Shown here piece by piece: positions 20,429-32,246 of a stretch of 64,000 nt of DNA (position 1 is the stretch's first letter; each line of letters begins with the position of its first letter). This stretch comes from Poa pratensis. Lineage: Eukaryota; Streptophyta; Magnoliopsida; Poales; Poaceae. The notes below the pieces were generated by a model, which was not told the origin of the DNA, ran no database searches, and saw only the letters and a list, made by a program, of their open reading frames with translations. Both the position numbers and the translations under genes were made by a program. The DNA lies in contig CAMZMU010000052.1 in assembly GCA_947311845.1 (NCBI GenBank), forward strand, positions 139,019,733 through 139,083,732, given 5' to 3'.

Positions 20429-23400
20429 TGTAGAACCCCCACCTTTTAACAAAGGTTGGGATTCCCTGTGTAACGTGCTAGTCCCTGGATCGACTTACTA
20501 GCACACACAGTTTGAGATGCAATACCATAACATTGTATCAAAGTATATTACACGATGATCCAGAATTTAAAAGATTCGATACAAGGTGCATAGCCGAAGG
20601 CTAGCTCAAACCAAAGTAAACACACAGCGGAAAGCAAATGATACAGTGAGTCCATCATCTTCATGTGCCATAGGCAAGCATGTTGGTTGTAGACTCGAAA
20701 CCCTGTCGCAACCTCACTCATCGTCTGACGGATCTGCAACGGTGAGTTACATCCCAACTATATGGGTCAGCACAATTGAATTGTGATGGCAAGATGACAC
20801 TTATGTGGATATAATGGCAACCTATATTCTACATGAATATTTGGCTAAGTGGAGTTTTGAGGCTGTTTTGCATAAAGCCAGTTTTATCCTATCATTTGTA
20901 AAACAATTTTTCATCATAGACAAAGAGTACCACTGATAGACATCAGTGAACACCTTTGACAACTACTCATGGCAAGCACCACTGATAGATATCAGTGAGC
21001 TCCCATCCCTTGTTCACCATCAAGTTTTAATTAAGAAATTGGGATGAGGAGATCTTCAACAGCTTCCCGGTCTAGTTGCTCAAAATTATCCATAACCGAG
21101 GACACGGATAAATATACTTAGTTTTAACTCTCGAGAGGGTGTGCACTTTCACCACAAGACCCAATCATTCCCTCCTCCATTGCAACCAATTATGAAATGG
21201 AAAAGAGAAGACCAGGACGAGACTTTTCAGGAGCAATTGCCCTTACCTCGGACCCACTCCAACCTACACCCACTACATATGCTGGTCACGAGGAATTCGG
21301 GTTCTCACAACCTACTCCATCAAGACAGAGCCCATATGACATGTGGCTGCACTAGAAGCTACTGAACAAGGAGAGTCTACAATCTCTTTAAGCCTGGGTG
21401 ACTTTCCACAATTGTGCACTTCCACCAAGGGCAAATTACCATAGACATGAACCATAGACATGGACCCCCTGAGTAGTCACCCACCATGGTTCTCCAACCA
21501 GCACCCAGGTAGTTCATTGATTAGTTATTAGTTTTCATCACTATCCAACTAATCAAAACATTTTTCATAGCATGACTATACTAAGTTCCATACTACAAAG
21601 TTCTGGGTGGGGGATGGCTACACACTAATAGGAGCATAGCATAGTATAATATTCAGTAACAAGCCTATCATGCATACTACTGAAAACACTAAGTGCATAG
21701 TAGTAAAAGTAGTAGGACTTTCATGGTGTCACTTGCCTTGGCCAACTGAAGAGTTGAAGTTACACTCTTCACAACACGTGAGACACTCCACACAATCTAA
21801 AGAACAACAAACATACAACAATTCAATACACATGCACATCACAAAAACAATGCTATGCATGTATGGATGCAAACAACATTATTAAAAAAGTAGTACACTT
21901 TATTAGTTCTCTGGTTTCTAAATGATGCATGATGAAATGAGCAAATTTTAATGCATGTTATAATTTGAAAACATTTTTGAAACTCTAGAGCGTTTACAAG
22001 TAAATTTGATACTTTTGCGCTTTTATTAATAGATAAAATAGCGTGTTAGGCTCTCTGGACAGAGGAGTTAATTTTTGACATTTATCAAAAGGATTCATTT
22101 CAAAATGATTTTTAAAACTCAAGTTTTGAATTAAATGGCCGAAATGTCCCTCTGTAATTTGATCAATTTTAATAGATGCAAAATGGAAAACTAATGTTTC
22201 TAAATTAAACTACAAGTTCATAGCTTTCCAACGGTATAAAGTTTGTTAAATTTGGACTTATGGTTTGAAAGTTATGAATTTTTGAAGTTTGAATGGTTTT
22301 CTGTTTTATTTATAAATTTTCAGACGGATTAAAAATAAACACGGCGACGTGGCGCAATGTGATTGGCCCGTACCGGTTCGGCGAGTGATCTAACGTGATC
22401 CGTCCGATCGTGATCGAACGGTCAAGATCCTACTGACCTAAACCGAGCAGCGCGTTGCGCCGGCGTGGCTCCGGCGACGGCGGCGCCATTGCCGGCGTGC
22501 ATGGACGCGACGTGGGAGAGGGCCAGGGGATGCAGAGGACTCACCGAAAGATGAAGGGCTCGAGGCGGGGTCGATGGCATGGTCGGGGTGGACGGGGGTG
22601 CTCCGGGGCGTCGGTGGTTCCTTGCCGGAGTAGAGCTGGCGGACGGTGGCGTCGGTCGAGGAAGCTCCGCTCGCTTTAGTGCACGGAAATGGACGGAAAA
22701 CAGGTCAGGGAGGTGCGCGAAGGGGCGGCGAAGTCGAGGGGATGGACGAGAGGGGGCGGTGCGGTCTGCGCTCACCGGAATCAGTGAAGGACGGCGGCGG
22801 CCATGGCGGTCTTCGGCGGCGAAATTCGGTGGAAGGGCGGCGGTATGAGGGCGCGCGTGCTAGGGGAAATGGAGAGGAGGGGATGGGGTTTTAAAGGTGC
22901 GGGTCTGCGCGCCGTTGCGAGCTTCGCGGGAGTGGGAAGCGTGGGTGAGGTGGAGCGCGTCCGTGCGCGTCGTGGGCGCTGCGGCGGTTTCGGCCGGAGG
23001 TTGGGGAAGGTGAGGGCTGACGGGTGGGGCCCGCCAGTCGGTGAGAGAAGGGGGTTTGCGGGGCTAGACTGGTTGTTGGGCCGCTACGTGTGGCGCGCGC
23101 GGCAGGTAAGTGCTGGGCCGGCTCGGCTGGCCCGGCTAAAACTCTTTTTTTTGTTCTTTTCCTTTTCTGTTTTTCTGTTTTCAAAACTTTGATTCAAAAG
23201 TTTTAAGAAAAATATTTTAAAATATGTTTTGGAAAGCTTGTTTAGAGAAGAACCAAATTGTAGTCCTTAGGACACAAAAATAATTTGATGGATTTAAAAT
23301 ATTGTGTGGGGTTTAAAAATACCCTTTTGGGAATATTTAAAATTTAGATTATAAAGTTTGAAAGTTTTATAGTTTAAATGAAATGCAATGATGGGATGAA

Positions 23401-23443
23401 GTATGCATGCATGCTTTGGAGTTTGAAAATTTGGGATGTTACA
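20429..23443 (-). repeat. 3' LTR of the Gypsy element
   Basis: 3015 bases. Plus-strand ends are tgtagaacccccacctttta at the left and tttgggatgttaca at the right; on the element's own strand it starts TGTAACATCC and ends TTCTACA. It is collinear with 29247-32246 apart from small indels. ORFs in its GC-rich part (22422-23192) are frame noise and are duplicated in the other LTR. Confidence 0.93.
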
Positions 23444-23465
23444 AATCTAACCCCCTTAAGATGAA
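23444..23465 (-). other. Polypurine tract of the Gypsy element
   Basis: On the minus strand a purine-rich run (aagggggttag) lies directly upstream of the 3' LTR start. It follows the end of the chromodomain coding region. This is where plus-strand DNA synthesis would be primed. Confidence 0.75.
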
Positions 23466-24800
23466 TCTCGCCCTCGAGATTCGGATGGGATAGCAAAGAG
23501 GTGTGGGTGGTCTTCACGAAGATCTTCTTCTCTTTCCCAAGTGGCTTCTTCTTCGTGTGGTGATTCCACTGAACTTTGCAAAGCAGGATTGTCTTGGTAC
23601 GAGTAAGTCTTTCTGTTGTTTCTAAGATCTTGATAGGTTTTTCTTCGTAAGTGAGATCACTCTCGAGTTGAACTTCCTCTAAAGGTATTGTATCCTTCAA
23701 AGGAGTCTCTGCCATTTCTGGGTGGCACTTCTTCAACTGACTCACGTGAAACACCTTGTGTACTGCTGAAAGTACTTCTGGAAGTTCTAGTTCATAGCTA
23801 CTTCTCCCTTACGAGAGAGAATTTTGTATGGTCCAATAAATCGCGGTGCTAACTTTCCTTTGATTCCGAACCTCTTCACGCCACGTAGTGGGGAAACTCT
23901 GAGATAAGCCCTATCTCCGATCTCATACGTAACTTCCCTACGCTTAGAATCTGCGTAGCTCTTCTGCCTAGACTGAGCTATCTTTAGTCTATCCTTAATC
24001 AATCTGACTTTCTCTTCGGCCTCTTGAATGATGTCTGGTCCAAACAAACTGCGCTCTCCGACACCGCTCCATAACAATGGGGTGGTGCATTTCCTTCCAT
24101 ACAAGGCCTCAAATGGTGCCATCTCAATGCTGGCCTGGTAACTATTGTTATATGAAAACTCGGCATATGGTAGATTATCATCCCAACTAGACCCATAATC
24201 TAACGCACATGCTCTTAGCATATCCTCCAGGATTTGGTTCACCCTTTCTGTTTGTCCATCAGTTTGTGGGTGGAAGGCAGTGCTGAACTCTAGCCTTGTC
24301 CCTAGGGACTCATGTAGTTGCTTCCAAAAATGTGATGTGAATTGTGTTCCTCTGTCGGAAACAATGCTCTTCGGCACACCGTGCAGACACACAATCCTAT
24401 TGATGTACAACTTTGCTAAGCTTAGCACTGGTGTAAGTGGTCTTTACGGGAATAAAGTGAGCCACCTTGGTCAAACGATCCACTACTACCCATATAGAGT
24501 CATATCCGGACTTGGTTCTGGGTAAACCCGTGATAAAATCCATCCCTATCTTGTCCCACTTCCATTCAGGCACAGGCAGGGGTGTAGTAGTCCAGCTGGT
24601 TTCTGATGTTCTGCTTTAACTTTGTTACACACGTCGCATAATGCGATGTGCTTAGCTATGTCTTTCTTCAGTTACTCCACCAAAATCTACCCTTTATATC
24701 CATGTACATCTTTGTATTGCCAGGGTGGATAGAGTATGGTGAATCATGAGCCTCTTGCAGAATTAGGTCCCTAAGCTCTGCGTCACAGGGTACACAAATA
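23455..24800 (-). pseudogene. Integrase and C-terminal chromodomain of the Gypsy element
   Basis: Catalytic core with IVSDRGTQFTSHFWKQ, STAFHPQTDGQTERVNQ and EFSYNNSYQASIEMAPF (DDE context), then GDRAYLRVSPLRG. The C-terminal part has FHVSQLKKCHP, IKILETTERLTRTKT and VQWNHHT followed, in a shifted frame, by a TWERE/EDLR motif characteristic of chromodomains. In chromoviruses this domain targets integration to chromatin marks. The zinc-binding N-terminus is decayed (24430-24800). Confidence 0.85.
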
Positions 24801-24827
24801 CGATTTTCGAACCATAGGGTTCCTTGT

Positions 24828-26330
24828 TCATCCTTGCGGAACCCTTTGCTTTATCTTGCTCATGTTAACTCTGATTTCTTCCATCTCCTTGTCGGTCTTT
24901 TGTGCTTCTCTGATCCTATCCATCAATGTGGGCTGAACTTCTAGTGATGCCACATATCCTTCTGACACTACTTCCAATCTTAGCTCCTTAAACTGTTCAC
25001 ACAAGTCCTCGGGTAATTCTCCCGCCGTGAGGCCATTTACATAAACCTTACGACTTAAGGCGTCGGCCACTACATTAGCCTTGCCAGGGTGGTACTGTAG
25101 ACTTAGGTCATAATCCTTGATTAGTTCTAACCACCTTCTCTGTCTCAAGTTCAGCTCCTTCTGAGTGAAAATATACTTCAAACTCTTGTGGTCAGTGAAT
25201 ACTTCACAACGCTTTCCCATCAGGTAATGCCTCCAAGTCTTCAATGCATGCACCACTGCTGCCAACTCAAGATCATGTGTGGGATAATTGCCCTCATGCT
25301 TCTTGAGTTGCCTCGAGGCATAAGATACTACTTGCCTGTCTGCATCAAGACGCATCCTAAACCTTGGCGAGAGGCATCACAGTAAACCTGGAAATCTTTC
25401 TCCAGATCAGGTAGGCATAGACTGGGGCTGACACTAATCGTTTCTTCAACTCTTGGAACTAGCTTCACAAGCTTCTGTCCATTCAAACTTCTTCCCTTTC
25501 TTTAGCAATTCTGTCATGGGTTTAGCTATCTTGGAGAAGTTCTCAATGAATCTCCGATAGTACCCTGCCAAACCTAAGAAACTGCGTATCTCTGCTACTG
25601 TCTTGGGTGACAACCATTCCATTACTGCTGCGACCTTTGCAGGGTCAACTGCAATCCCTTCTCTTGATACTATATGTCCCAAGAATCCAACCTCTTGTAG
25701 CCAAAATTCACACTTGCTGAATTTGGCATATAACTTATGCTCTCTGAGCTTCTCCATGACTAGACGTAGGTGTTCTTCATGTTCTTCCTTGTTCTTGGAG
25801 TAGATCAGTATGTCGTCGATAAAAACGACAACAAACTTATCTAGGAACTCCATGAACACCTTGTTCATCATGTTCATGAAGTAGGCTGGGGCATTGGTCA
25901 ACCCGAATGGCATGACGGTATACTCGTAGAGTCCATATCTCGTGACGAAGGCTGTTTTTGGAATGTCATGTTCCTGATCTTTAGTTGAAAATATCCTGAC
26001 CGAAGATCGATCTTAGAGAATACTGTAGCTCCTTCTAACTGGTCAAATAAGTCATTGATCCTCGGTAGTGGGTATTTATTCTTAATGGTCACTTCATTCA
26101 GGGAACGATAATCCATGCATAACCTCATACTCTTGTCCTTCTTCTCCACAAACAGAACAGGGCTCCCCATGAGGAGAACTTGGGCGAATGAACCCCTTTC
26201 CTAACTGTTCTTCAAGCTGTGACTTAAGTTCCTTCAGTTCCTCCACTGACATTGGGTAAGGTCTCTTGGCTATTGGTCCTGTGCCGGGTAGTAATTCTAT
26301 GAGGAACTCTACATCTCTATTTGGTGGCAT
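24828..26330 (-). pseudogene. Reverse transcriptase and RNase H of the Gypsy element
   Basis: RT blocks in order: [58 protein letters not shown], and the catalytic [10 protein letters not shown] (polymerase aspartates within VVFIDDI). RNase H follows: [34 protein letters not shown] and [15 protein letters not shown]. Breaks occur between 26170 and 26094, near 25900 and near 25400. The region is clearly Ty3/Gypsy but cannot be read as one protein. Confidence 0.9.
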
Positions 26331-26600
26331 CCTGGTAGTTCCTCCGGAAATACATCCGGGTAATCCTTCACTATAGGTATCTCTTCCATGCTAACCCCCT
26401 TAAGAGAATTAAGCTTATCTTTGGATCCATAGAAGGACTGGTATCGATCCTTTTCTTCTGGGGTAGTGAGAATGATGCTCTACTAGAACAGTCTATCTGA
26501 CCCTTATACTGATAACCAATCCATCCTAGTATGACATCGAGGCCTTGGTTTTCCAAAATGATCAGTTCAGTGGGGAATTTGTGATTTCCAATGTCTAGAG

Positions 26601-26879
26601 TCAGTGGGCTACTACCGATTTAGCTAACATCTCCCCCCCGGGAGAACTAACCCTGATAGGTCTAACCAGAGTGGTGGTAGGTAAACCATGCTTTTTCACA
26701 AAGGTTCTTGAAATGAATGAATGGGATGCTCCAGAATCAAAAAGTACAAGTGCTGGACATGTATTGATCAAGAACTTACCTATCACCATGTCAGGTTGAT
26801 CTATGATTTCTTCACATCCATGTGGTTCACATGCCCTTCTGGAACGTTTGGCTTGATTTGATCCTTCTTCTCTGGGCAC
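26601..26879 (-). pseudogene. Retroelement aspartic protease domain
   Basis: Contains the catalytic triad region LFDSGASHSFIS, preceded by VIGKFLINTCPAL. The protease cleaves the gag-pol polyprotein. It lies between gag and reverse transcriptase in the expected order, in an ORF broken by neighbouring stops. Confidence 0.85.
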
Positions 26880-27833
26880 TCATTGGAGTAGTGTCCCATC
26901 TTCTTGCATGAGTAGCATTGCACCTGACTGATGTCCCTCTTCTCTGAAGGGTTGTGACGATGCTGCCCATGGTGGTTTCCGTTTCCATTGTGGTTGTGGC
27001 CCCGATAGCCTCCATTGGGGTTGTGGTTGTGGTTGTGGTTGTTTCCGCCATGTTGGTGTCCATTGTTGTGCTTGTGGAATCCAGAACTTCCCTGCCATCC
27101 TGGAAGCCACGCATCTTCTGGGGGTCCAGCATAATCTTTTCAAAGGTGTGCTTCCTCTTCCTGTTCTCAGCCTGCTTCTGTTTGCTCTCTAAGATAGTGG
27201 CCTTGTCGAGTAGGGATTGATAGTTGGGCGTGTAGACAACTGACAGCTGAATAGCTAGTTCATCATTCAGTCCATCCAAGAATCTCTCCCTTCTTTTAGT
27301 GTCGCTGTCGACGTCGTCCGGCGCATAGCGTGCCAGATTGTTGAATTCCTCTATGTATGCAGCCACTGTGCGGTTACCCTGTCGCAGGTTGCGGAACTCT
27401 CTCTTCTTCAGACTCATCACCCCAGTTGATATGTGGCAGTGCGGAAACCTTCTTGGAATAGTTCCCAAGTGACCTCCTCAATTGGGTGAGTGATCTGAAA
27501 GTTGTCCCACCAGCTAGCGGCGGGTCCTTCTAACAAGTGTGCCGCAAACCGAACCTTCTCAGCATCAGAACAGCCAATGGTCACCAGATTCTTATTCACT
27601 GAGCGTAGCCAGTCATCAGCTACGACGGGCTCTGAGGCACTAGTGAATGTTGCTGGTCTCAGCCTCAGAATCGGGTGAGCATGTCCACTTGAGGTGGTGG
27701 TGGTGGTTGTTGTTGTTGTTGTTTTGTTGTTGTTTGCTAAGATCTGAGTCATCACTTGCATGAGTTGGTCATCACTTGCTGCATCCCATCGTTGTTGTTC
27801 CATCGTTGTTGTTGTTGTTGTCACGGCGAGGAG
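26827..27833 (-). pseudogene. gag (capsid/nucleocapsid) of the Gypsy element, frame-broken
   Basis: The start MPPRRDNNNNN lies at about 27833 and is followed by an Asn/Thr-rich tract produced by CAA-type repeats. The retrotransposon gag core follows: VADDWLRSVNKNLVTIGCSD, EGPAASWWDNFQITHP, then (after a shift near 27417-27468) SLKKREFRNLRQGNRTVAAY and RYAPDDVDSDTKRRERFLDG. A low-complexity stretch leads to a zinc-knuckle region near 26880-26920. Gag packages the RNA in virus-like particles. At least two frame shifts break it. Confidence 0.85.
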
Positions 27834-28088
27834 GCATCTGTGGGTTTAGCATAGATGAGAATCGAGATAGAAAGGAAGGAAAATCTACCCATACAAACAA
27901 ATAGTAACACATCAAGCAAACAACTCAACACAAGGATTTTAAATCAAAAGTAGTACTTTGATAATCTCAAAAGTGATAAATGAAGAGTTTTGGAAAACAA
28001 AAGGCTAACATGTACTGCCATACCACAAGTTGGTAGATCAATACTCAAATCGAAATGACTACTCGAAGGATAAATGGTGGTCGAACTA

Positions 28089-29035
28089 CTACTGGGGAAA
28101 CTCTCTGATGGCCTTGAGACAGATGACCTTGCGTGCATGGGACCGAGTGTTGAACGCTGGTTTGTCCTCATCCTCAGGAACAATCCAAATGGTCTGTCCA
28201 TCCGAGGTCTCTATGGCCCGCTCCTCTGGGTCCTCCTCTTCTGCATCAGCCATCACCTGATCTATCTTGGGGCTTGCGCCTCCACCAGCTTCTTCTTCAG
28301 TTCGCATTCTCCTGTGCTAGCAACTCCCTGCGCTCTATCATCAACTTCATGGTCTTGACCAGAACGTCATCAAACACCTTGACCCAAGAAGTTCCTCCTC
28401 CAGCTTCGTGGCTCTTCCAACTTCTCAATCCTCTCCAACAACTTCTTGTTGCTTTCCTCTAGTACTTTGTTGGCTTCCAGCAGTTCATTCCTCTTGTTGA
28501 GAACGTACGCGTTGGCTAGCTCACAATGCTCAATCTTGGTGTTGGCTTCTCAAGAGTGTTGATAGCTTGATCCAGTAAGTCATCTGGCCCCTCATCAACT
28601 CCTCGAGGTCTACCGCGTTGCACTCACGCTCCACCAGATGTTGACGATGTACCGTCATGTTCTCATTGTTGGGGAAGAAGTACGGGGTACCATCCATGCG
28701 GCGTCTCCCAAAGGTACGGTAAGGGGATCCAGAAGGTATGTAGCAGCGGTACAGTCCGCATATGCGTGCCATGGCTCCTTGCATAGCCACCTGCACGGAC
28801 ATATCCCAGTCAGGGTACCTCTCCTCATAGATCTCCTCCCGAGTCGTGGGGTCGTCAATGCGAGCCGGAATCGTCGTCTCAATCAGCCACCTCTCTATGC
28901 CGTACTCCTGGTACAACAGCTGACCCTGAATATTGGCGGAGGTATCCCCACCAACTGGGCCAGTTCAGCCAGCTGCTGATCAAAGTGCTCAGTCTCTCCG
29001 TTTCCAGCCACAATACGGTGCGTGAAGGTAGACAT
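28089..29035 (-). pseudogene. Accessory ORF between PBS and gag, coiled-coil protein
   Basis: The roughly 1.2 kb between PBS and gag holds a coding-like region in the same orientation as gag, now broken into several frames. Recognisable blocks in order are FDQQLAELAQLVGIPP, then (other frame) YQEYGIERWLIETTIPARID, then ANAYVLNKRNELLEANKVLE with a continuing heptad-like coiled coil, and an acidic end ADAEEEDPEERAIETSDG closing at about 28089. The longest intact piece is 28530-28916 (128 codons). It matches none of the standard gag/pol domains. It could be an extra retroelement protein or a captured host gene; I do not assign a function. Confidence 0.55.
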
Positions 29036-29232
29036 CTACAAAACAATTTTGAGAGAGGAGGTAAAAGATTAGACAAGTGTTATGAGATGAAATTATGAAA
29101 CAAATAAATGCAAAGTCAAACTCTCTTATAAAGCATTTTCTTTTTAAGATAAAATAGTATATAGTTTTTGTCCTATGGTCTTTCCTATGTTCTAAAACCA
29201 ACCTAGGGTCACGAACCTACAGGCAACACAGT

Positions 29233-29244
29233 GCTCTGATACCA
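29233..29244 (-). other. Primer-binding site, initiator tRNA-Met
   Basis: The minus strand reads TGGTATCAGAGC two bases (ga) inside the 5' LTR end. This is complementary to the 3' end of plant initiator methionine tRNA, the usual primer for Gypsy elements. Confidence 0.92.
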
Positions 29245-29246
29245 TC

Positions 29247-32246
29247 TGTAGAACCCCCACCTTTTAACAAAGGTTGGGATTCCCCGTGTAACGTGCTAGT
29301 CCCTGGATCGACTTGCTAGCACACACAGTTTGAGATGCAATACCATAACATTGTATCAAAGTATATTACACGATGATCCAGAATTTAAAAGATTCGATAC
29401 AAGGTGCATAGCCGAAGGCTAGCTCAAACCAAAGTAAACACACAGCGGAAAGCAAATGATACAGTGAGCCCATCATCTTCATGTGCCACAGGCAAGCATG
29501 TTGGTTGTAGACTCGAAACCCTGTCGAACCTCACTCATCGTCTGACGGACCTGCAACGGTGAGTTACAGCCCAACTATATGGGTCAGCACAATTGAATTG
29601 TGATGGCAAGATGACACTTATGTGGATATAAATGGCAACCTATTTCTACATGAATATTTGGCTAAGTGGAGTTTGAGGCTGTTTGCATAAAGCCAGTTTC
29701 ATCCTATCATTTGTAAAACAATTTTCATCTTAGACAAAGAGTACCACTGATAGACATCAGTGAACACCTTTGACAACTACTCACAAGCACCACCGATAGA
29801 CATCAGTGAGCTCCCATCCCTTGTTCACCCTCAAGTTTTAATTTAGAAATTGGGATGAGGAGATCTTCAACAGCTTCCCGGTCTAGTTGCTCAAAATTGT
29901 CCATAACCGGGGACACGGCTAAGTATACTTAGTTTTGAGAGGGTGTGCACTTTCACCACAAGACCCAATCATTCCATCCTCCATTGCAACCAATTATGCA
30001 ATGGAAAAGAGAAGACCAGGACGAGACTTTTCAGAGCAATTGCCCTTACCTCGGACCCACTCCAACCTACACCCACTACATCTGCTGGTCACGAGGAATT
30101 CGGGTTCTCACAACCTACTCCGTCAAGACAGAGCCCATATGACATGTGGCTGCACTAGAAGCTACTGAACAAGGAGAGTCTACAATCTCTTTAAGCCTGG
30201 GTGACTTTCCACAATTGTGCACTTCCACCAAGGGCAAATTACCATAGACATGAACCATAGACATGGACCCCCTGAGTAGTCACCCACCATGGTTCTCCAA
30301 CCAGCACCCAGGTAGTTCATTGATTAGTTATTAGTTTTCATCACTATCCAACTAATCAAAACATTTTTCATAGCATGACTATACTAAGTTCCATACTACA
30401 AAGTTCTGGGTGGGGGATGGCTACACACTAATAGGAGCATAGCATAGTATAATATTCAGTAACAAGCCTATCATGCATACTACTGAAAACACTAAGTGCA
30501 TAGTAGTAAAAGTAGTAGGACTTTTATGGTGTCACTTGCCTTGGCCAACTGAAGAGTTGAAGTTACACTCTTCACAACACGTGAGACACTCCGCACAATC
30601 TAAAAGACAACAAACATACAACAATTCAATACACATGCACATCACAAAAACAATGCTATGCATGTATGGATGCAAACAACATTATTAAAAGAGTAGTACA
30701 CTTTATTAGTTCTCTGGTTTCTAAATGATGCATGATGAAATGAGCAAAGTTTAATGCATTGTTATTATTTGAAAACATTTTTGAAACACTAGAGCGTTTA
30801 CAAGTAAATTTGATACCTTTGAACTTTTATTAATAGATAAAATAGCGTGTTAGGCTCTCTGGACAGAGGAGTTAATTTTTGACATTTATCAAAAAGATTC
30901 ATTTCAAAATAATTTTTAAAACTCAAGTTTTGAATTAAATGGCCGAAATGTCCCTCTGTAATTGATCAATTTTAATAGATGCAAAATGGAAAACTAATGA
31001 TTCTAATTAAACTACAAGTTCATAGCTTTCCAACGGTATAAAGTTTGTTAAATTTGGACTTATGGTTTGAAAGTTATGAATTTTTGAAGTTTGAATGGTT
31101 TTCTGTTTTATTTATAAATTTTCAGACGGATTAAAAATAAACACGGCGACGTGGCGCAACGTGATTGGCCCGTACCGGTTCGGCGAGTGATCTAACGTGA
31201 TCCGTCCGATCGCGATCGAACGGTCAAGATCCTACTGACCTAAACCGAGCAGCGCGTTGCGCCGGCGCGGCTCCGGCGACGGCGGCGCCATTGCCGGCGT
31301 GCATGGACGCGACGGGGGAGAGGGCCAGGGGATGCAGAGGACTCACCGAAAGACGGAGGGCTCGAGGCGGGGTCGATGGCGTGGTCGGGGTGGACGGGGG
31401 TGCTCCGGGGCGTCGGTGGTTCCTTGCCGGAGTAGAGCTGGCGGACGGTGGCGTCGGTCGAGGAAGCTCCGCTCGCCTTAGTGCACGGAAATGGACGGAA
31501 AACAGGTCAGGGAGGTGCACGAAGGGGCGGCGAAGTCGAGGGGATGGACGAGAGGGGGCGGTGCAGTCTGCGCTCACCGGAATTAGTGAAGGACGGCGGC
31601 GGCCATGCGGTCTTCGGCGGCGAAATCCGGGGAAGGGCGGCGGTATGAGGCGCGCGTGCTGGGGGAAATGGAGAGGAGGGGATGGGGTTTTAAAGGTGCG
31701 CGTCTGCGTGCCGTTGCGAGCTTCGGGGGAGTGGGAAGCGTGGGTGAGGTGGAGCGCGTCCGTGCGCGTCGTGGGCGCTGCGGCGGTTTCGGCCGGAGGT
31801 TGGGGAAGGTGAGTGCTGACGGGTGGGGCCCGCCAGTCGGTGAGAGAAGGGGTTTGCGGGGCTGGACTGGTTGTTGGGCCGCTACGTGTGGCACGCGCGG
31901 CAGGTAAGTGCTGGGCCGGCTCGGCTGGCCCGGCTAAAACTCTTTCTTTTTTTTGTTCTTTTCCTTTTCTGTTTTTCTGTTTTCAAAACTTATATTCAAA
32001 AGTTTTCAGAAAAATATTTTAAAATATGTTTTGGAAAGCTTGTTTAGAGAAGAACCAAATTGTAGTCCTTAGGACACAAAAATAATTTGATGGATTTAAA
32101 ATATTGTGTGGGGTTTAAAAATACCCTTTGGTGAATATTTAAAATTTAGATTATAAAGTTTGAAAGTTTTATAGTTTAAATGAAATGCAATGATGGGATG
32201 AAGTATGCATGCATGCTTTCGGAGTTTGAAAATTTGGGATGTTACA
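29247..32246 (-). repeat. 5' LTR of the Gypsy element
   Basis: 3000 bases, same termini and content as 20429-23443. As the upstream LTR on the minus strand it would carry the promoter. The GC-rich block at 31140-31930 is a plausible leader/promoter area, but I cannot fix a TATA box. Confidence 0.93.

Larger units (their letters stand above)
20429..32246 (-). mobile_element. Complete chromodomain Gypsy LTR retrotransposon, minus strand
   Basis: Two LTRs of about 3.0 kb bound a 5.8-kb interior, with 5-base TSD agaat (20424-20428 and 32247-32251). On the minus strand the order is 5' LTR, PBS, accessory ORF, gag, protease, reverse transcriptase, RNase H, integrase, chromodomain, PPT, 3' LTR. That order is Ty3/Gypsy; a chromodomain after integrase suggests the Tekay/Del branch of chromoviruses. 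Several frame breaks interrupt the polyprotein, so this copy is probably not autonomous. The two LTRs differ by only scattered substitutions and small indels, suggesting a fairly young insertion. Confidence 0.93.

Noticed and set aside
22422..23192. Several GC-rich ORFs in the LTR region, repeated at 31224-31907
   Set aside because: They lie inside the two LTRs of the same Gypsy element; duplication explains their apparent conservation.
26954..27220. Val-rich plus-strand ORF with a repeated motif
   Set aside because: Antisense of the low-complexity Asn/Thr/Met-coding tract of gag.
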